Assembly: GCA_964544475.1 (NCBI GenBank)
Contig: CAZJBS010000015.1
Coordinates: 1 to 64,000 of the forward strand
Reading direction: 5' to 3'
From: CAZJBS01 sp964544475
GTDB taxonomy: Bacteria; CLD3; SB21
DNA length: 64,000 nucleotides
Positions 34,106-43,634 of this stretch are shown here, one piece after another. A model generated the notes under the pieces. It searched no databases, was not told the DNA's origin, and saw nothing but the letters and a program-made list of their open reading frames with translations. Numbering within the stretch: position 1 is the stretch's first letter; every line of letters begins with the position of its first letter. Both the position numbers and the translations under genes were made by a program.

Positions 34106-35344
34106 TCAACAGGATTGATGATGCCGAATGTAGGTGGCCGTTGAAATCGCCGTGTGATCCGTGGCGGCGGCCGACCGTCGCGTGTAAATACCGGCCGCCT
34201 CGCCGGCTATGACGTACAGACCATGGTTGGAAATCAAACCTTCCGGGCCGGCGGCAGCATCGAAATATTTCTGGGCAATCCAATGTGGCTGAACGGCCTT
34301 CTCGATGGATGCCTGCCAGATGTCGTCGGACACGTGCGGCCCGATGATCACGTCGTCACCTTCGCAACCATAATCGGTCTTGAGCACCCATTCTATACGC
34401 GGGAGTTCACGGCCCCAGGCGTCGGCCAGGCGGACGGTTTCCGGTATGAACGACCGGATCGTATGCCGGCTCTCCTCTGAAAAGAGGTCCATGTGTTGCC
34501 AGAAGAAAGCCAGACTGAGTTTGTTCTGGGTGAGTACACTGCCGAATGGATTGATCACGACGAGACGGTCACCCAGCACGGCATCCAGTACATACCGTAG
34601 CGGACCGTCCAGCGGATCCTCATCCGGGAAGGGTTCTTCATCGGTCCATACGACGCGGCGCTCGCTCCACCAATCGGTTTTATAATGTCGGAGAAGTACG
34701 TCGAGCCTGGTGTCGAAAAGCGCCACGCCGCGATCCGAACAGGGTCGAAGGTTGTACGGCGATCCCATGACCACACGGCATCCTCTGGATTCCAACCATT
34801 CCTGGTACAGGCGAATCATCGACAAATCCTCCGGCATCTCCGTCGGATAGACGATGCCTATCGTAGGGTGAAACGGGCCGACCGACTGTACCAGGTTCAC
34901 AAACCGATGTTCAAGTTCCACATTGGGGTCGGATACACCGGATGAGGCGTCCAGTAGCAGACGGTTGAGCAGAATGGCCTCGGCCTCACCGCTGGGCGTG
35001 TCGGAGTTCATCTCGCACATTCGGAGTGACCCGTCCCCCAATACGAACAGGTCAAGTCTTGAGATGCCGTGCCACTGGCCTTCCGAAGCGAGCCACATCA
35101 GTTTTTGGTACGGAGTAAGATGAAAAAAGGAATCGAGAAAATCCGGCCGGTTCCACACCATGCGGCAGAGTTCGTCGTAGAGCCGGGCGATGGCCTCCGC
35201 GGCCATGGACATGCGCCGATAGGTTCCGGCGTCCAGGATGACCGGCGTAAGCCCGAATCGTTCGCGGCCTTCAAGCCACGGGTCGCTGATGACGCATGTC
35301 CGATACAGCGCGTCCGCCAGTTCGTTGTAATCTCGATAGGGCAT
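34106..35344 (-). CDS. Glutathionylspermidine-synthase-like ATP-grasp ligase
   Basis: 412 residues. It matches the C-terminal synthetase domain of Gss and the stand-alone YgiC/YjfC proteins: FFHLTPYQKLMWLASEGQW and LRMCEMNSDTPSGEAEA near the substrate pocket, and VLKTDYGCEGDDVIIG as the ATP-grasp loop. The amidase domain of bifunctional Gss is absent. The family forms amide bonds between a peptide carboxylate and an amine; substrates of YjfC-type members are not known. Its stop-to-start spacing with the DUF350 gene upstream is 1 base. Confidence 0.9.
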   Translation of the reverse strand: MPYRDYNELADALYRTCVISDPWLEGRERFGLTPVILDAGTYRRMSMAAEAIARLYDELCRMVWNRPDFLDSFFHLTPYQKLMWLASEGQWHGISRLDLFVLGDGSLRMCEMNSDTPSGEAEAILLNRLLLDASSGVSDPNVELEHRFVNLVQSVGPFHPTIGIVYPTEMPEDLSMIRLYQEWLESRGCRVVMGSPYNLRPCSDRGVALFDTRLDVLLRHYKTDWWSERRVVWTDEEPFPDEDPLDGPLRYVLDAVLGDRLVVINPFGSVLTQNKLSLAFFWQHMDLFSEESRHTIRSFIPETVRLADAWGRELPRIEWVLKTDYGCEGDDVIIGPHVSDDIWQASIEKAVQPHWIAQKYFDAAAGPEGLISNHGLYVIAGEAAGIYTRRSAAATDHTAISTATYIRHHQSC

Positions 35345-35345
35345 G

Positions 35346-36194
35346 TCAGATCAGCCGGGTGGCAAGGAAGGCGGCGCCCATGTACGTCATGGCTTCCAGA
35401 ACGCCGGCGCTGAGATTGCGGTCTTTGCTGATTTCCTCATCCAGGCGGCCGCCATATGGCTTGAATCCTCCGCCGAGGAGAAGTCCCTGGACAAGAAACT
35501 GTCGCACCGGGTACATCGCAATCACAACCATCATCGACCAGGCATAACTCAAGAGGCTGGATGGATAGTCGACAAATTCACCCCGGATCGAATGACCGAC
35601 AATAATGGCCACCGCGATCATCAGGCCCGCGTAACTCAGGGCGGCCGCGGCGTTGCCGTTCAGGATTTCGGCCGTATCGTTGTAAGCGGTCAGGAAGCGG
35701 AAAAGATAGGTCACGACGAGCAGGGTAATTTGCCCGATTCCAAAGAAGATCAACGCGGTGACGAGCGTGCCGCCGACGCTTTCGCCGGATACGGATGCAG
35801 CTATAATCAGCGACGTAGCCACGTAACTGCCTGCCGTAACGATGCCCGCGGCGGTATTGCCGCTACGAACGCCCTTCAGAGTTTCGGGTGACAGCAGAAG
35901 TTTCAATTCCACGGTACCCACAAACACCAGAAAGAGAATGCCGCCGACGCCGTAGAGAAGCGCCGACAGCGCATCCTTCTGCCAAGCGCCGTGTCCGGGT
36001 CCGCTCAGTACGTCCGCAGTGATCAAAAGCACGCCCAGCAGATACCCGGACAGACTGATGCCCAGGGCGGCGTTGTCCTTCGTCGTTAACGCGTCGGTCA
36101 GGCGTTCCCGCATGAAAAATTGATTGACGAGGCGGGCGATGAAAAGCAGAACCACAACGGCCGCCGCCACAAAACCAATGGTGAACCAGTCCAT
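35346..36194 (-). CDS. DUF350 family membrane protein (two DUF350 repeats)
   Basis: 282 residues from the ATG at 36194, where the first membrane helix begins (MDWFTIGFVAAAVVVLLF); starts at 36239 or 36263 add an unsupported extension. About eight membrane segments form two tandem DUF350 units (each with a G-x-x-x-A-G/A-x-I pattern, near 40-130 and 170-240). The E. coli relative YjfL has one unit and is encoded beside the ligase YjfC, the same pairing as here. Function is unknown. Confidence 0.85.
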   Translation of the reverse strand: MDWFTIGFVAAAVVVLLFIARLVNQFFMRERLTDALTTKDNAALGISLSGYLLGVLLITADVLSGPGHGAWQKDALSALLYGVGGILFLVFVGTVELKLLLSPETLKGVRSGNTAAGIVTAGSYVATSLIIAASVSGESVGGTLVTALIFFGIGQITLLVVTYLFRFLTAYNDTAEILNGNAAAALSYAGLMIAVAIIVGHSIRGEFVDYPSSLLSYAWSMMVVIAMYPVRQFLVQGLLLGGGFKPYGGRLDEEISKDRNLSAGVLEAMTYMGAAFLATRLI

Positions 36195-36289
36195 ATCGAC
36201 GTACTCTTGGGTTGGTTGATTCTTTGTTCTGCTAAACATACTTCTGTTGTCGGCGAATTTCAAGATGGAATTGAGTCTGCGATGGCGTA

Positions 36290-37228
36290 TCAGACACGGG
36301 GCCGCGGTGTTTCAAGAATGTACGTGAAGCGGCCCGGCCGCAGTTGCAGAGGTTGTCCGGCGGGAAAAATCGTGGCGCCGTCGGCGGCGTGGAGAATCGC
36401 CACGGCATAGTGGTTATCGGCCGTCTTACGCGTCAACAGAACATCCGGGATTCTCAAACCACGATGCAGGGCAACGGGATAGACCAGCGCACAGTGGTCG
36501 GGGATGTCATGGGTTCTTTCCTTTCTGGCGGTTCCAATGGCGCGAAGCAGCATCGGTACAAACGTGTTGTCTTTTTGTTCCAGCCCTCTTACGTAGCTGG
36601 CCGGCCAATGGGATTTCCGTACCACATGGCAGTGGGCCGATTCGTCGCGAAGCCGGCGCCCCGGCGAATGTCCGTTCAGGAAATAATAATCGGCGTTGCG
36701 ATGGGCTTCGACGGTCAAAAGTACGAGATCGCTGTCCAGACCGAACATTCGTTTCGACCGGCCGATGAAATTCACATACGGCGTGGTATGCGGCGTACGC
36801 TGTCTCTCTGCGACCAGGCTTTGAATAAGCGGACTGAATGTGGCGAGACCCTTTAGTTGTTCGCGTCCGGCAGGGACATGATCCACGAAAAACCGGGGAG
36901 GCAGCGCTGCCAGCATGCTTCCATGAAAAGGTGTCGCCAGCGTGACAATCCTGTGAAGCCGGTGGTTGTGCATAAACAGATCATACCATTCCGCGATCAG
37001 GCCACCCTGGGAATGAGCGAGAATCTGGAACGGTCCCTGCGGCAGGTGGCGATCGACAAATTCGGCCAGGTCCCCGGCGAGTTTTGGAACGTCCGGTTGA
37101 TTCCGAAACGTCGGGTAATTGAAAAACACCGTGGGTATTCCGCTGCGTTGCAAGAAGGCGCCAAGTTTGCGCCAGAGCCCGGACACGTCGGCGAAACCGT
37201 GTATGAACAGAACCGGAACGGAAGTCAT
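36290..37228 (-). CDS. Alpha/beta hydrolase, lipase-like
   Basis: 312 residues from the ATG at 37228, with GGGGAG 10 bases upstream. VPVLFIHGFADVSGLWRKLG gives the oxyanion region and ILAHSQGGLIAEWY the nucleophile elbow (G/A-H-S-Q-G), as in triacylglycerol lipases and PGAP1-like proteins. No signal peptide. It has a long C-terminal part beyond the hydrolase core (from about 220). It is divergent from another hydrolase gene. The substrate is unknown. Confidence 0.85.
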   Translation of the reverse strand: MTSVPVLFIHGFADVSGLWRKLGAFLQRSGIPTVFFNYPTFRNQPDVPKLAGDLAEFVDRHLPQGPFQILAHSQGGLIAEWYDLFMHNHRLHRIVTLATPFHGSMLAALPPRFFVDHVPAGREQLKGLATFSPLIQSLVAERQRTPHTTPYVNFIGRSKRMFGLDSDLVLLTVEAHRNADYYFLNGHSPGRRLRDESAHCHVVRKSHWPASYVRGLEQKDNTFVPMLLRAIGTARKERTHDIPDHCALVYPVALHRGLRIPDVLLTRKTADNHYAVAILHAADGATIFPAGQPLQLRPGRFTYILETPRPRV

Positions 37229-37324
37229 TGTGTTTGACAACTCCCCAATGGACGTGTATCTTATTCGAATCACCGACAATATACGACGATCGCCGATCAT
37301 TCCCAAACCACAACAGCCACCGTC

Positions 37325-38101
37325 ATGAGACTCCACTACGCCGACTACGGACGCGACCACGCCACGACGTTGATCATTCTTCACGGCCTGCTCGGTTCCG
37401 AACGCAACTGGCACAGCCTGGCACGGGAACTCGAAAAACGCGTTCATGTGATTGCGCTGGATCTGCGCAATCACGGTCTGTCACCCCACGATGACATTCA
37501 TACGATCGAGTCGATGCGCATCGATCTGGAAGAATTTGTGGAAGACCATGCGTTGGACGGTTTCTTCTTGCTTGGGCATTCGATGGGCGGGCACGTGGCG
37601 ATGGACTACGCCTTCCATCATCCCGGACGGTTGCACGGGCTCATCGTGGAAGACATCACACCACGATCTTACGGCACGGGATTGACGAGTATTATTTCAG
37701 CGATGATGAATATTGATCTGCCACTATTTCATGAAAAGAGGAACGTGGATGCGGCGCTGGCGGTCAATGTGCCCGATCCGGTCGTTCGCCATTTTCTGAT
37801 GACCAATCTGGTTCGTCATGGGGACCGTCTCGCCTGGCGGGCCAATCTGCCGGTTCTGATGCATTTTGTACAGAATGACATCCCGCGTTTCAAGGCGGAT
37901 GAAAAGGCCCGCTTCGAAGGACCGACGATGTTCATCGGCGGCCAGAAGTCCGCGTATAATATTGCCGACGAATCGGCCCTTATTCTAAAGCACTTCCCCG
38001 GCGCGGAAATCGTCATGGTCGAAAACGCCCGTCATTGGGTGCATTTCGATGCGAAAGAGACTTTTATCGGGCTGGTGAATGATTTTTGTTCGCTGAAATA
38101 A
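37325..38101 (+). CDS. Alpha/beta fold hydrolase (YbfF-like esterase)
   Basis: 258 residues, typical for this family. LHGLLGSERNWHSLARELEK, then LRNHGLSPHDD, nucleophile elbow LLGHSMGGHVAMDYA, and the catalytic His in NARHWVHFD. The same motifs in the same order are found in E. coli YbfF and related acyl esterases. A bidirectional terminator follows. Confidence 0.9.
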   Translation: MRLHYADYGRDHATTLIILHGLLGSERNWHSLARELEKRVHVIALDLRNHGLSPHDDIHTIESMRIDLEEFVEDHALDGFFLLGHSMGGHVAMDYAFHHPGRLHGLIVEDITPRSYGTGLTSIISAMMNIDLPLFHEKRNVDAALAVNVPDPVVRHFLMTNLVRHGDRLAWRANLPVLMHFVQNDIPRFKADEKARFEGPTMFIGGQKSAYNIADESALILKHFPGAEIVMVENARHWVHFDAKETFIGLVNDFCSLK

Positions 38102-38103
38102 AA

Positions 38104-38132
38104 AACGGCGGCCGAAATTCGACTCGCCGTTT
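38104..38132. terminator. Bidirectional intrinsic terminator
   Basis: AACGGCG (38104-38110) pairs with CGCCGTT (38125-38131). On the minus strand it is followed by six Ts, serving the gene ending at 38154; on the plus strand only TT follows. Confidence 0.65.
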
Positions 38133-38153
38133 GGGTTCTGAATAGGGACACTC

Positions 38154-41072
38154 TTACTTCATCAGGAGTAACTTTTTCGTATTGGTGTAGGTACCCGCCT
38201 CCAGCCGGTAAAGGTAGACACCGCTGCTTACCAGTTTACCTGCGTCGTTTGTTCCATCCCATGTCACATCCCATTTGCCCGCTCCTCGGTAGCCATGGAC
38301 CAGCGTCTTGACCTGCTGGCCGAGCAGATTGTATATCCGCAACCTGATGAGTGATGCCGAGGGAATTCCGAATCGGATGTTCGTTGTCGGGTTGAATGGA
38401 TTTGGAAAATTCTGATACAACTCAAACTTAGCCGGTGGCAAGCCGCCAACCGGATTCTCATGAACATCCAGGATGACAGATCCGTCCACGGCAAGCGACA
38501 GACCGTGAATAAAATTGAGATTTCCAATCGTCGTGGCAGTTCCCGTTGAGGTGTCGATGCGCGCCAGCTGAGTCACGGCCGATGGGATGCCGATGAGTGC
38601 AAACAGCTTGCCGTCCTGATCAAACGCCATGGACTGGGCTTGGCCCTGGCCAAGGGGACCTACTTCCGTTGACGCCCCGGTCTGCTTGTTGATCCGGAAC
38701 AACTTGCTATTGGTCGAATTCCACTGAAGTCCCCACATCTCATTCGTCAGGGGATTGAAAGACAGCGAATAGAGATTGGAGATACCCGTTAATCCGACGA
38801 AGGTGGTGTCGCCGGATTCGAGGTCCATTTTGACGAGCAGACCATTGGTTCGTGCGCCATAGAGTTCATGCGTCGTCCGATCAAAGGCAATGCCCCGAAC
38901 GGAGGAGAGGTTGAATGTACGGTACTGATGGGCGTCTCCGGCGGAAGCATTGATCCTTGAAACGTTCGATGATGAGCCGACCCCCGACGTGGCGTACAAC
39001 ACCTTTGACGCAGGATGTACTGTCAAGCCCCGAACTTCCGTAAATCCGGAAGGCCCGATGAGGCTACCGGCGCCTGTATTGGGATCAAGAGTCAGCATGA
39101 CTCCGCCGGAACCGGATCCCGTACCGCTATACAACACGCCTGAAGAAACCGGATTAATCGAGTAGGCCAATCCTCTCAGAGGCAGATACTTCATTGTCTC
39201 GACAGCATCATTGCTTTCAATGGTGATCGTATCCAGAAAACTGCCGGGTTCAGAAGGCGTGAACCGGAAACTGACCGTCATGGTTTCGCGCTGGGCGATC
39301 GCCAACGGGAAGTTCAGCGACTCATTGATGTGAAACACATCACTGACGACCCCGAGATGAGAAACATAAAGGGTGTCGGCTCCGAGGTTGTACAAGCTGA
39401 CGGAGAACGTATCGCTCGTAGACCCGACCGGCCACGCATTCCAGGCGTCATTGAGATTTGGGAAGAGCACGGAATCCTTCGAAGCGTAGAGGCGTGCGCC
39501 CGTGAACGGGGAGAGCCTTAGATTGGCGGCCCACACGGCCCACGTGTTGGCCGGTGTTTCCGCATACTCGGTGAAAAGCCAGAAGTTGTCCATGCGCAAG
39601 GGATCGACCCATGCGCCGTTGTAGTCTCCCCAACGGTTGCGCGTGCCGCTAAATGTCTTCACATAATTCGCTTTACCGGGTTGAAGCGGACGGCTGGCCC
39701 GCAGCGTGTTGATCGGGTCGGTCGAAAGCCGGTACGTGTAAAAGGCGCCCGCATATTCGGTTGTGGCGGAACGTGAAAACGTCAGAACAACATTGTTATC
39801 CTTGTCGACAGCGAGGGCAGGGTAGAAATAATAATAGGTATCAGCTCCAAGCGCCACATCTTCAACCGCGGAATTCAGTGCCGGGTCCATCCGAACGTAC
39901 CGAACGGACGAGTATTGAAAGCTCGTGCCGGACGCGACACAATGAACAAGGTGCAGATGGCCGTCGATGAAAACAGGCTCGTTGCGGATGTTGTACCCGC
40001 CACCATCGATGAGCGGTGATCCGCCGCCCAGTTGATTCGCATTAGGCGGGTTGTAATACGTTCCCACCGTGACGTTGGCGGCTGTCATCGAGGGCGCCGT
40101 CAGGGGATTGGTCAGTTTGTACAACGTGATATAGTTGGTCACTCCGCTCGTGGAATGCGTCACCAGGTAGTACTCGCCGGGACTGCCGTACATTCGCGAC
40201 GGTCGAATTCCGAAAGAAGGGCTCAAATTACCCGGTTGGCGGATGTCCCACAAATCCGTCCAGTTGACCACACCCGCGGTATTGGCGTACAGATCACTTT
40301 TTGGAATGATCCGGATCTTGGAGTTCGTAAAACTTCCGCCAAAATTGAACTGGTTGGACGTCAGATAGACGGCGACGCTGTCGTACCCCACGCCCTGATA
40401 GTCGGCCCAGGATGTGATCGGAGTCGAGCCATTGACATTGCCCGGCAGAGCCCAGTTGTACCAGGTCCCCGTTGGAATGGAATCATCTGACACCGATACC
40501 AAGTAATAGGATGTCGCTGTGACATCATCCTGATGAAGCCATACCATAATCCATCGTTTATCGAAATGATCGTAAATGACTTTGGGATCAAATATACTTA
40601 GACCGGTGGCCGTGGTTGAAAACCACGGATCGATGCCGGACGTGAGAATGAGCCGTCCGGACTTGTCCCAAATCCGGAAGCGATCGTTGTCGACACCCAT
40701 GACGTGATTGGGGCCTGCCGCGATATACGGATCAGGCGGTATGTAATTCCCAGGATCAAGAAATCCCTGGAAACTGCGGATGAGATTGCTGTCCAGATCC
40801 ACGATCGCCGACGCGCCGGGGTCCGTTACAAAATGAATGGTCGCGGTTTCATCAGGGGCGTTTGGATTCAGGAAAGACGGAAAGGGTTCAAAGGGCAACT
40901 TGTTTCGCAGTCGTTTGATCGGGGTTGGAGTGGTCTGGAAAACAAACTCCATCGATTCGGTCGAGACGACGGCGCCCGCGGAAACGGATCCTGAGGCGGG
41001 GCCTTGATAGATCTGTCCATGCAGTTGGTGAGCAGACAGAAGGACGAAGATGACTAACGTAAACGGTTTCAT
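38154..41072 (-). CDS. Large secreted protein with choice-of-anchor-type domain and C-terminal sorting tail
   Basis: 972 residues; AAAGGAG upstream of the ATG and signal peptide MKPFTLVIFVLLSAHQLHGQ. Residues about 100-530 look like a long beta-propeller (YIAAGPNHVMGVDNDRFRIW, PKVIYDHFDKRWIMVWL). About 545-640 is a HYDIN/choice-of-anchor-D-like immunoglobulin domain (LYNLGADTLYVSHLGVVSDVF, RFTPSEPGSF). About 650-860 holds further propeller repeats. The final 85 residues form the sorting domain (NFPNPFNPTTNIRFGI). An inverted repeat lies in its leader at 41100-41120. Confidence 0.85.
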   Translation of the reverse strand: MKPFTLVIFVLLSAHQLHGQIYQGPASGSVSAGAVVSTESMEFVFQTTPTPIKRLRNKLPFEPFPSFLNPNAPDETATIHFVTDPGASAIVDLDSNLIRSFQGFLDPGNYIPPDPYIAAGPNHVMGVDNDRFRIWDKSGRLILTSGIDPWFSTTATGLSIFDPKVIYDHFDKRWIMVWLHQDDVTATSYYLVSVSDDSIPTGTWYNWALPGNVNGSTPITSWADYQGVGYDSVAVYLTSNQFNFGGSFTNSKIRIIPKSDLYANTAGVVNWTDLWDIRQPGNLSPSFGIRPSRMYGSPGEYYLVTHSTSGVTNYITLYKLTNPLTAPSMTAANVTVGTYYNPPNANQLGGGSPLIDGGGYNIRNEPVFIDGHLHLVHCVASGTSFQYSSVRYVRMDPALNSAVEDVALGADTYYYFYPALAVDKDNNVVLTFSRSATTEYAGAFYTYRLSTDPINTLRASRPLQPGKANYVKTFSGTRNRWGDYNGAWVDPLRMDNFWLFTEYAETPANTWAVWAANLRLSPFTGARLYASKDSVLFPNLNDAWNAWPVGSTSDTFSVSLYNLGADTLYVSHLGVVSDVFHINESLNFPLAIAQRETMTVSFRFTPSEPGSFLDTITIESNDAVETMKYLPLRGLAYSINPVSSGVLYSGTGSGSGGVMLTLDPNTGAGSLIGPSGFTEVRGLTVHPASKVLYATSGVGSSSNVSRINASAGDAHQYRTFNLSSVRGIAFDRTTHELYGARTNGLLVKMDLESGDTTFVGLTGISNLYSLSFNPLTNEMWGLQWNSTNSKLFRINKQTGASTEVGPLGQGQAQSMAFDQDGKLFALIGIPSAVTQLARIDTSTGTATTIGNLNFIHGLSLAVDGSVILDVHENPVGGLPPAKFELYQNFPNPFNPTTNIRFGIPSASLIRLRIYNLLGQQVKTLVHGYRGAGKWDVTWDGTNDAGKLVSSGVYLYRLEAGTYTNTKKLLLMK

Positions 41073-41099
41073 GGCTACTCCTTTGGCTCGTCATTGGTC

Positions 41100-41120
41100 G
41101 CATGGCCTGTAACGCCATGC
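41100..41120. promoter_or_regulatory. Perfect inverted repeat in the leader of 38154-41072
   Basis: GCATGGC-CTGTAAC-GCCATGC, a 7 bp inverted repeat with a 7-base spacer, 28 bases upstream of the ATG at 41072. It could be an operator or a leader hairpin; no T-tract follows. Confidence 0.35.
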
Positions 41121-41184
41121 CAAATGTAACTCCTTTTTTTGGAAAAGAAAAATCTTTGTTAAAGATGATTTGGCACGAATAAAA

Positions 41185-42480
41185 TCACACGTCCACATTT
41201 CGATCCCTGATGATCAACACCTTGTCCACTCTTTTTCCATCCATATCGACGATCTCAAATATGAACGAACCCAACGATATCCGATTGCCGATCGCCGGTA
41301 CTTTGTCGAGGTGGTACATCATCAGGCCGCTCACGGTTGAGAAGGGCGCCGTCGACCCGAGATCCAGACCGCCGGTGATGTGTTCCCGCAAGTGTTCGAT
41401 GGGCAGTGAACCGTCCACCAGCCACGAGCCGTCGGCGCGCACGAAAATGCCGGATTCGCCGCTTTCGCCTTCCTCGGGCATATAACCCATGATACTTTCC
41501 ACAATATTATGCAGCGTCAGCAGACCTTCGATGTCGCCGAATTCATCGATCACCAGTCCCGCGTACGTCTTCTTCTCGCGAAACCGTTCGAGGATTTTCG
41601 TCACGGGCAAATGCTCGGGTATGAACAAAGCCTCCTGCACGATGGCCCGCAACGAAGCGGTATTGGCCGGTCGATTTTTCGCATAGTCGGCCAGGGTGAG
41701 CAAGCCGACAACATTGTCCGACGTTCCGTCGCAAACCGGGAATTTCGTATACCGGCCTTCTTCGATACGTTGTTGAATCGTGGCCCACGGATCGCTGATA
41801 TCCAGCCAGGTGATCTCGGGGCGGGGCGTCATGATGGAGTGCGCCGTTCGTCTCTCCAGACTCAGAATGCGCTGCATCATCTCCGATTCTCCACGCGCCA
41901 GCACGCCATGTTGGAACCCCTGCTGGATGAGCAGCCGCAACTCTTCACTGGTGATCGGCGCGCGTTCCGGCTGGCGGATGCGTAGAAGGCGGATCAGGAA
42001 TTTGGTCGATCCGCTGAGACCGCGCACCAGGGGTCTGGCGACGAGGAACATAATCTTCATGGGGGGCGCCAGTACGACGGCAAACGCTTCGGGATTGTTG
42101 AGGGCAATGGTTTTCGGCAGGAGTTCGCCCACGACGAGGGAAAGGTAGGTGATACCGGACACGACCATCACAATCGCGATTTCGTTAGCGGCATCCTGCA
42201 AAAATGCCACGGACGCGATGAATGGAGCGAGATCCTCGGATAGCGTCATGCCGCCGTAGGCTCCAGCCACGATGCCGACGCAGGTTATTCCAATCTGAAC
42301 CGTTGACAGAAAGGCTTCCGGATCGTTGAGCAGTTCAATGGCCCGTTTGGCGCCGGTCCGGCCGCGCGAGGCCTGCTCTTCCAGACGCACGCGGCGCGAA
42401 CTCACGAGCGATATTTCGGCCATTGCAAAAATGCCGTTGAACATCATGAGGAGCAGGAGAATCAGAATTTCACCAATCAT
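41185..42480 (-). CDS. CNNM/CorC-HlyC family transporter-like protein
   Basis: 431 residues: DUF21/CNNM membrane domain (about 1-190, FNGIFAMAEISLVSSRRVRLE and LVVGELLPKTIALNNPE), a pair of CBS domains (about 205-325, MTPRPEITWLD and LVIDEFGDIEGLLTL) and a C-terminal CorC_HlyC domain (VDGSLPIEHLREH). Family members are implicated in Mg2+/Co2+ efflux; older annotations call them hemolysins. It lies 2 bases downstream of the DUF1684 gene. Confidence 0.9.
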   Translation of the reverse strand: MIGEILILLLLMMFNGIFAMAEISLVSSRRVRLEEQASRGRTGAKRAIELLNDPEAFLSTVQIGITCVGIVAGAYGGMTLSEDLAPFIASVAFLQDAANEIAIVMVVSGITYLSLVVGELLPKTIALNNPEAFAVVLAPPMKIMFLVARPLVRGLSGSTKFLIRLLRIRQPERAPITSEELRLLIQQGFQHGVLARGESEMMQRILSLERRTAHSIMTPRPEITWLDISDPWATIQQRIEEGRYTKFPVCDGTSDNVVGLLTLADYAKNRPANTASLRAIVQEALFIPEHLPVTKILERFREKKTYAGLVIDEFGDIEGLLTLHNIVESIMGYMPEEGESGESGIFVRADGSWLVDGSLPIEHLREHITGGLDLGSTAPFSTVSGLMMYHLDKVPAIGNRISLGSFIFEIVDMDGKRVDKVLIIRDRNVDV

Positions 42481-42482
42481 GA

Positions 42483-43382
42483 TCAGTGCGAGCCGTACAT
42501 CTTCTCACCGGCCGTGATGGCGATGGGAAGCTTGTTTTGAATCGGCGGGAAGGGGCACGTGGCGAATTCCGTGAAAACGCAGGGTGGATTGTAAGCCTTG
42601 TTGAAGTCGAGCACAATATGGCCGGTCGAGTCTGCCTGGTTCACATACAGGTAACGCCCTCCGCCATACGTGTCCTTGCCGTTGGTTTTGTCGCCAAAAA
42701 TTACGAAAAGACTCTCGTCCGTGCTCTTGCCGATGGGTTCCAGACGATGGGTCGCGCCCTCCGCTTCAAACACGAGCGCCCCGGCGCATTCGGAGGTGTC
42801 CATCGTGCCCAATATCGTCGGGACCAATAGCCGGCGCGGCGGTTCGTAAGGCTCCCACCGCGCAAGAAATTTCCAACTCGGATCGACGGGAAAACGTTCG
42901 ACGCCTTTGAAGGCCCTGATGGCCGGGCTATCAAGATCCCTCAAGCGTACGCCGAATTGATCGCCGCGTTGAATGATGAACCAACGAAGGCTTCCCATTT
43001 GCAGCACCGACGTGTTGGTGTCGGCGTCGGTGAAGAGGCGCATGGACGTGACGCGATGTCCGTCGAAGGTCACGGAGGCATCGCCGGTCACCTCGATGGT
43101 GACTTTGCCACGGTCGAGAATAAAAACGCCGGCGTGGGCGGGCGCTTTGTCTTTTGGAAGAATCACCGCATTGGCGGGGTCACTGCCGAAGAGGTTGCGT
43201 CCGGGTTTGAGCCAATACAAACCGATGAGGTTAAGCCATCCGTTTTCTTTTTTCAGATTTTGCAGCCGGTTGGAATGCCACTGGTCGATCGCATTGAGAT
43301 AATCGCGGTCCACCTCTGGCTTGTCCGTGCGCCCGCACGACCAAACGATGATCATGATCATAAGAAAGAAAGAGATCTTCAT
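42483..43382 (-). CDS. DUF1684 domain lipoprotein
   Basis: 299 residues from the ATG at 43382; MKISFFLMIMIIVWSCG is a lipoprotein-type signal. DUF1684 signatures are clear: ENGWLNLIGLYWLKPGRNLFGSD near the start and LDFNKAYNPPCVFTEFATCP with NKLPIAITAGEK near the end. Family function is unknown; it is common in Bacteroidota. Confidence 0.88.
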   Translation of the reverse strand: MKISFFLMIMIIVWSCGRTDKPEVDRDYLNAIDQWHSNRLQNLKKENGWLNLIGLYWLKPGRNLFGSDPANAVILPKDKAPAHAGVFILDRGKVTIEVTGDASVTFDGHRVTSMRLFTDADTNTSVLQMGSLRWFIIQRGDQFGVRLRDLDSPAIRAFKGVERFPVDPSWKFLARWEPYEPPRRLLVPTILGTMDTSECAGALVFEAEGATHRLEPIGKSTDESLFVIFGDKTNGKDTYGGGRYLYVNQADSTGHIVLDFNKAYNPPCVFTEFATCPFPPIQNKLPIAITAGEKMYGSH

Positions 43383-43634
43383 GCCGGCCCTTCTGTTACG
43401 AACCATTCTGACACTGATGAGGTCACGAATCGGTCTTACGCGTCCATCAATATATAGCGGGCGGATCACATGTCAAAACGATTTTCAGGCGTCCACTCAA
43501 CCAAGGCACCAACCGGCTTGACGACCATCTTGCGAATGGGTGTGGTTTGTCTGCCGAGAGAGCGGATGAAGGCATGGCATGAAACATGATTCGTGTATGC
43601 GGATTGTCCTGAGAGCGGAAGGTACGAACAGATA

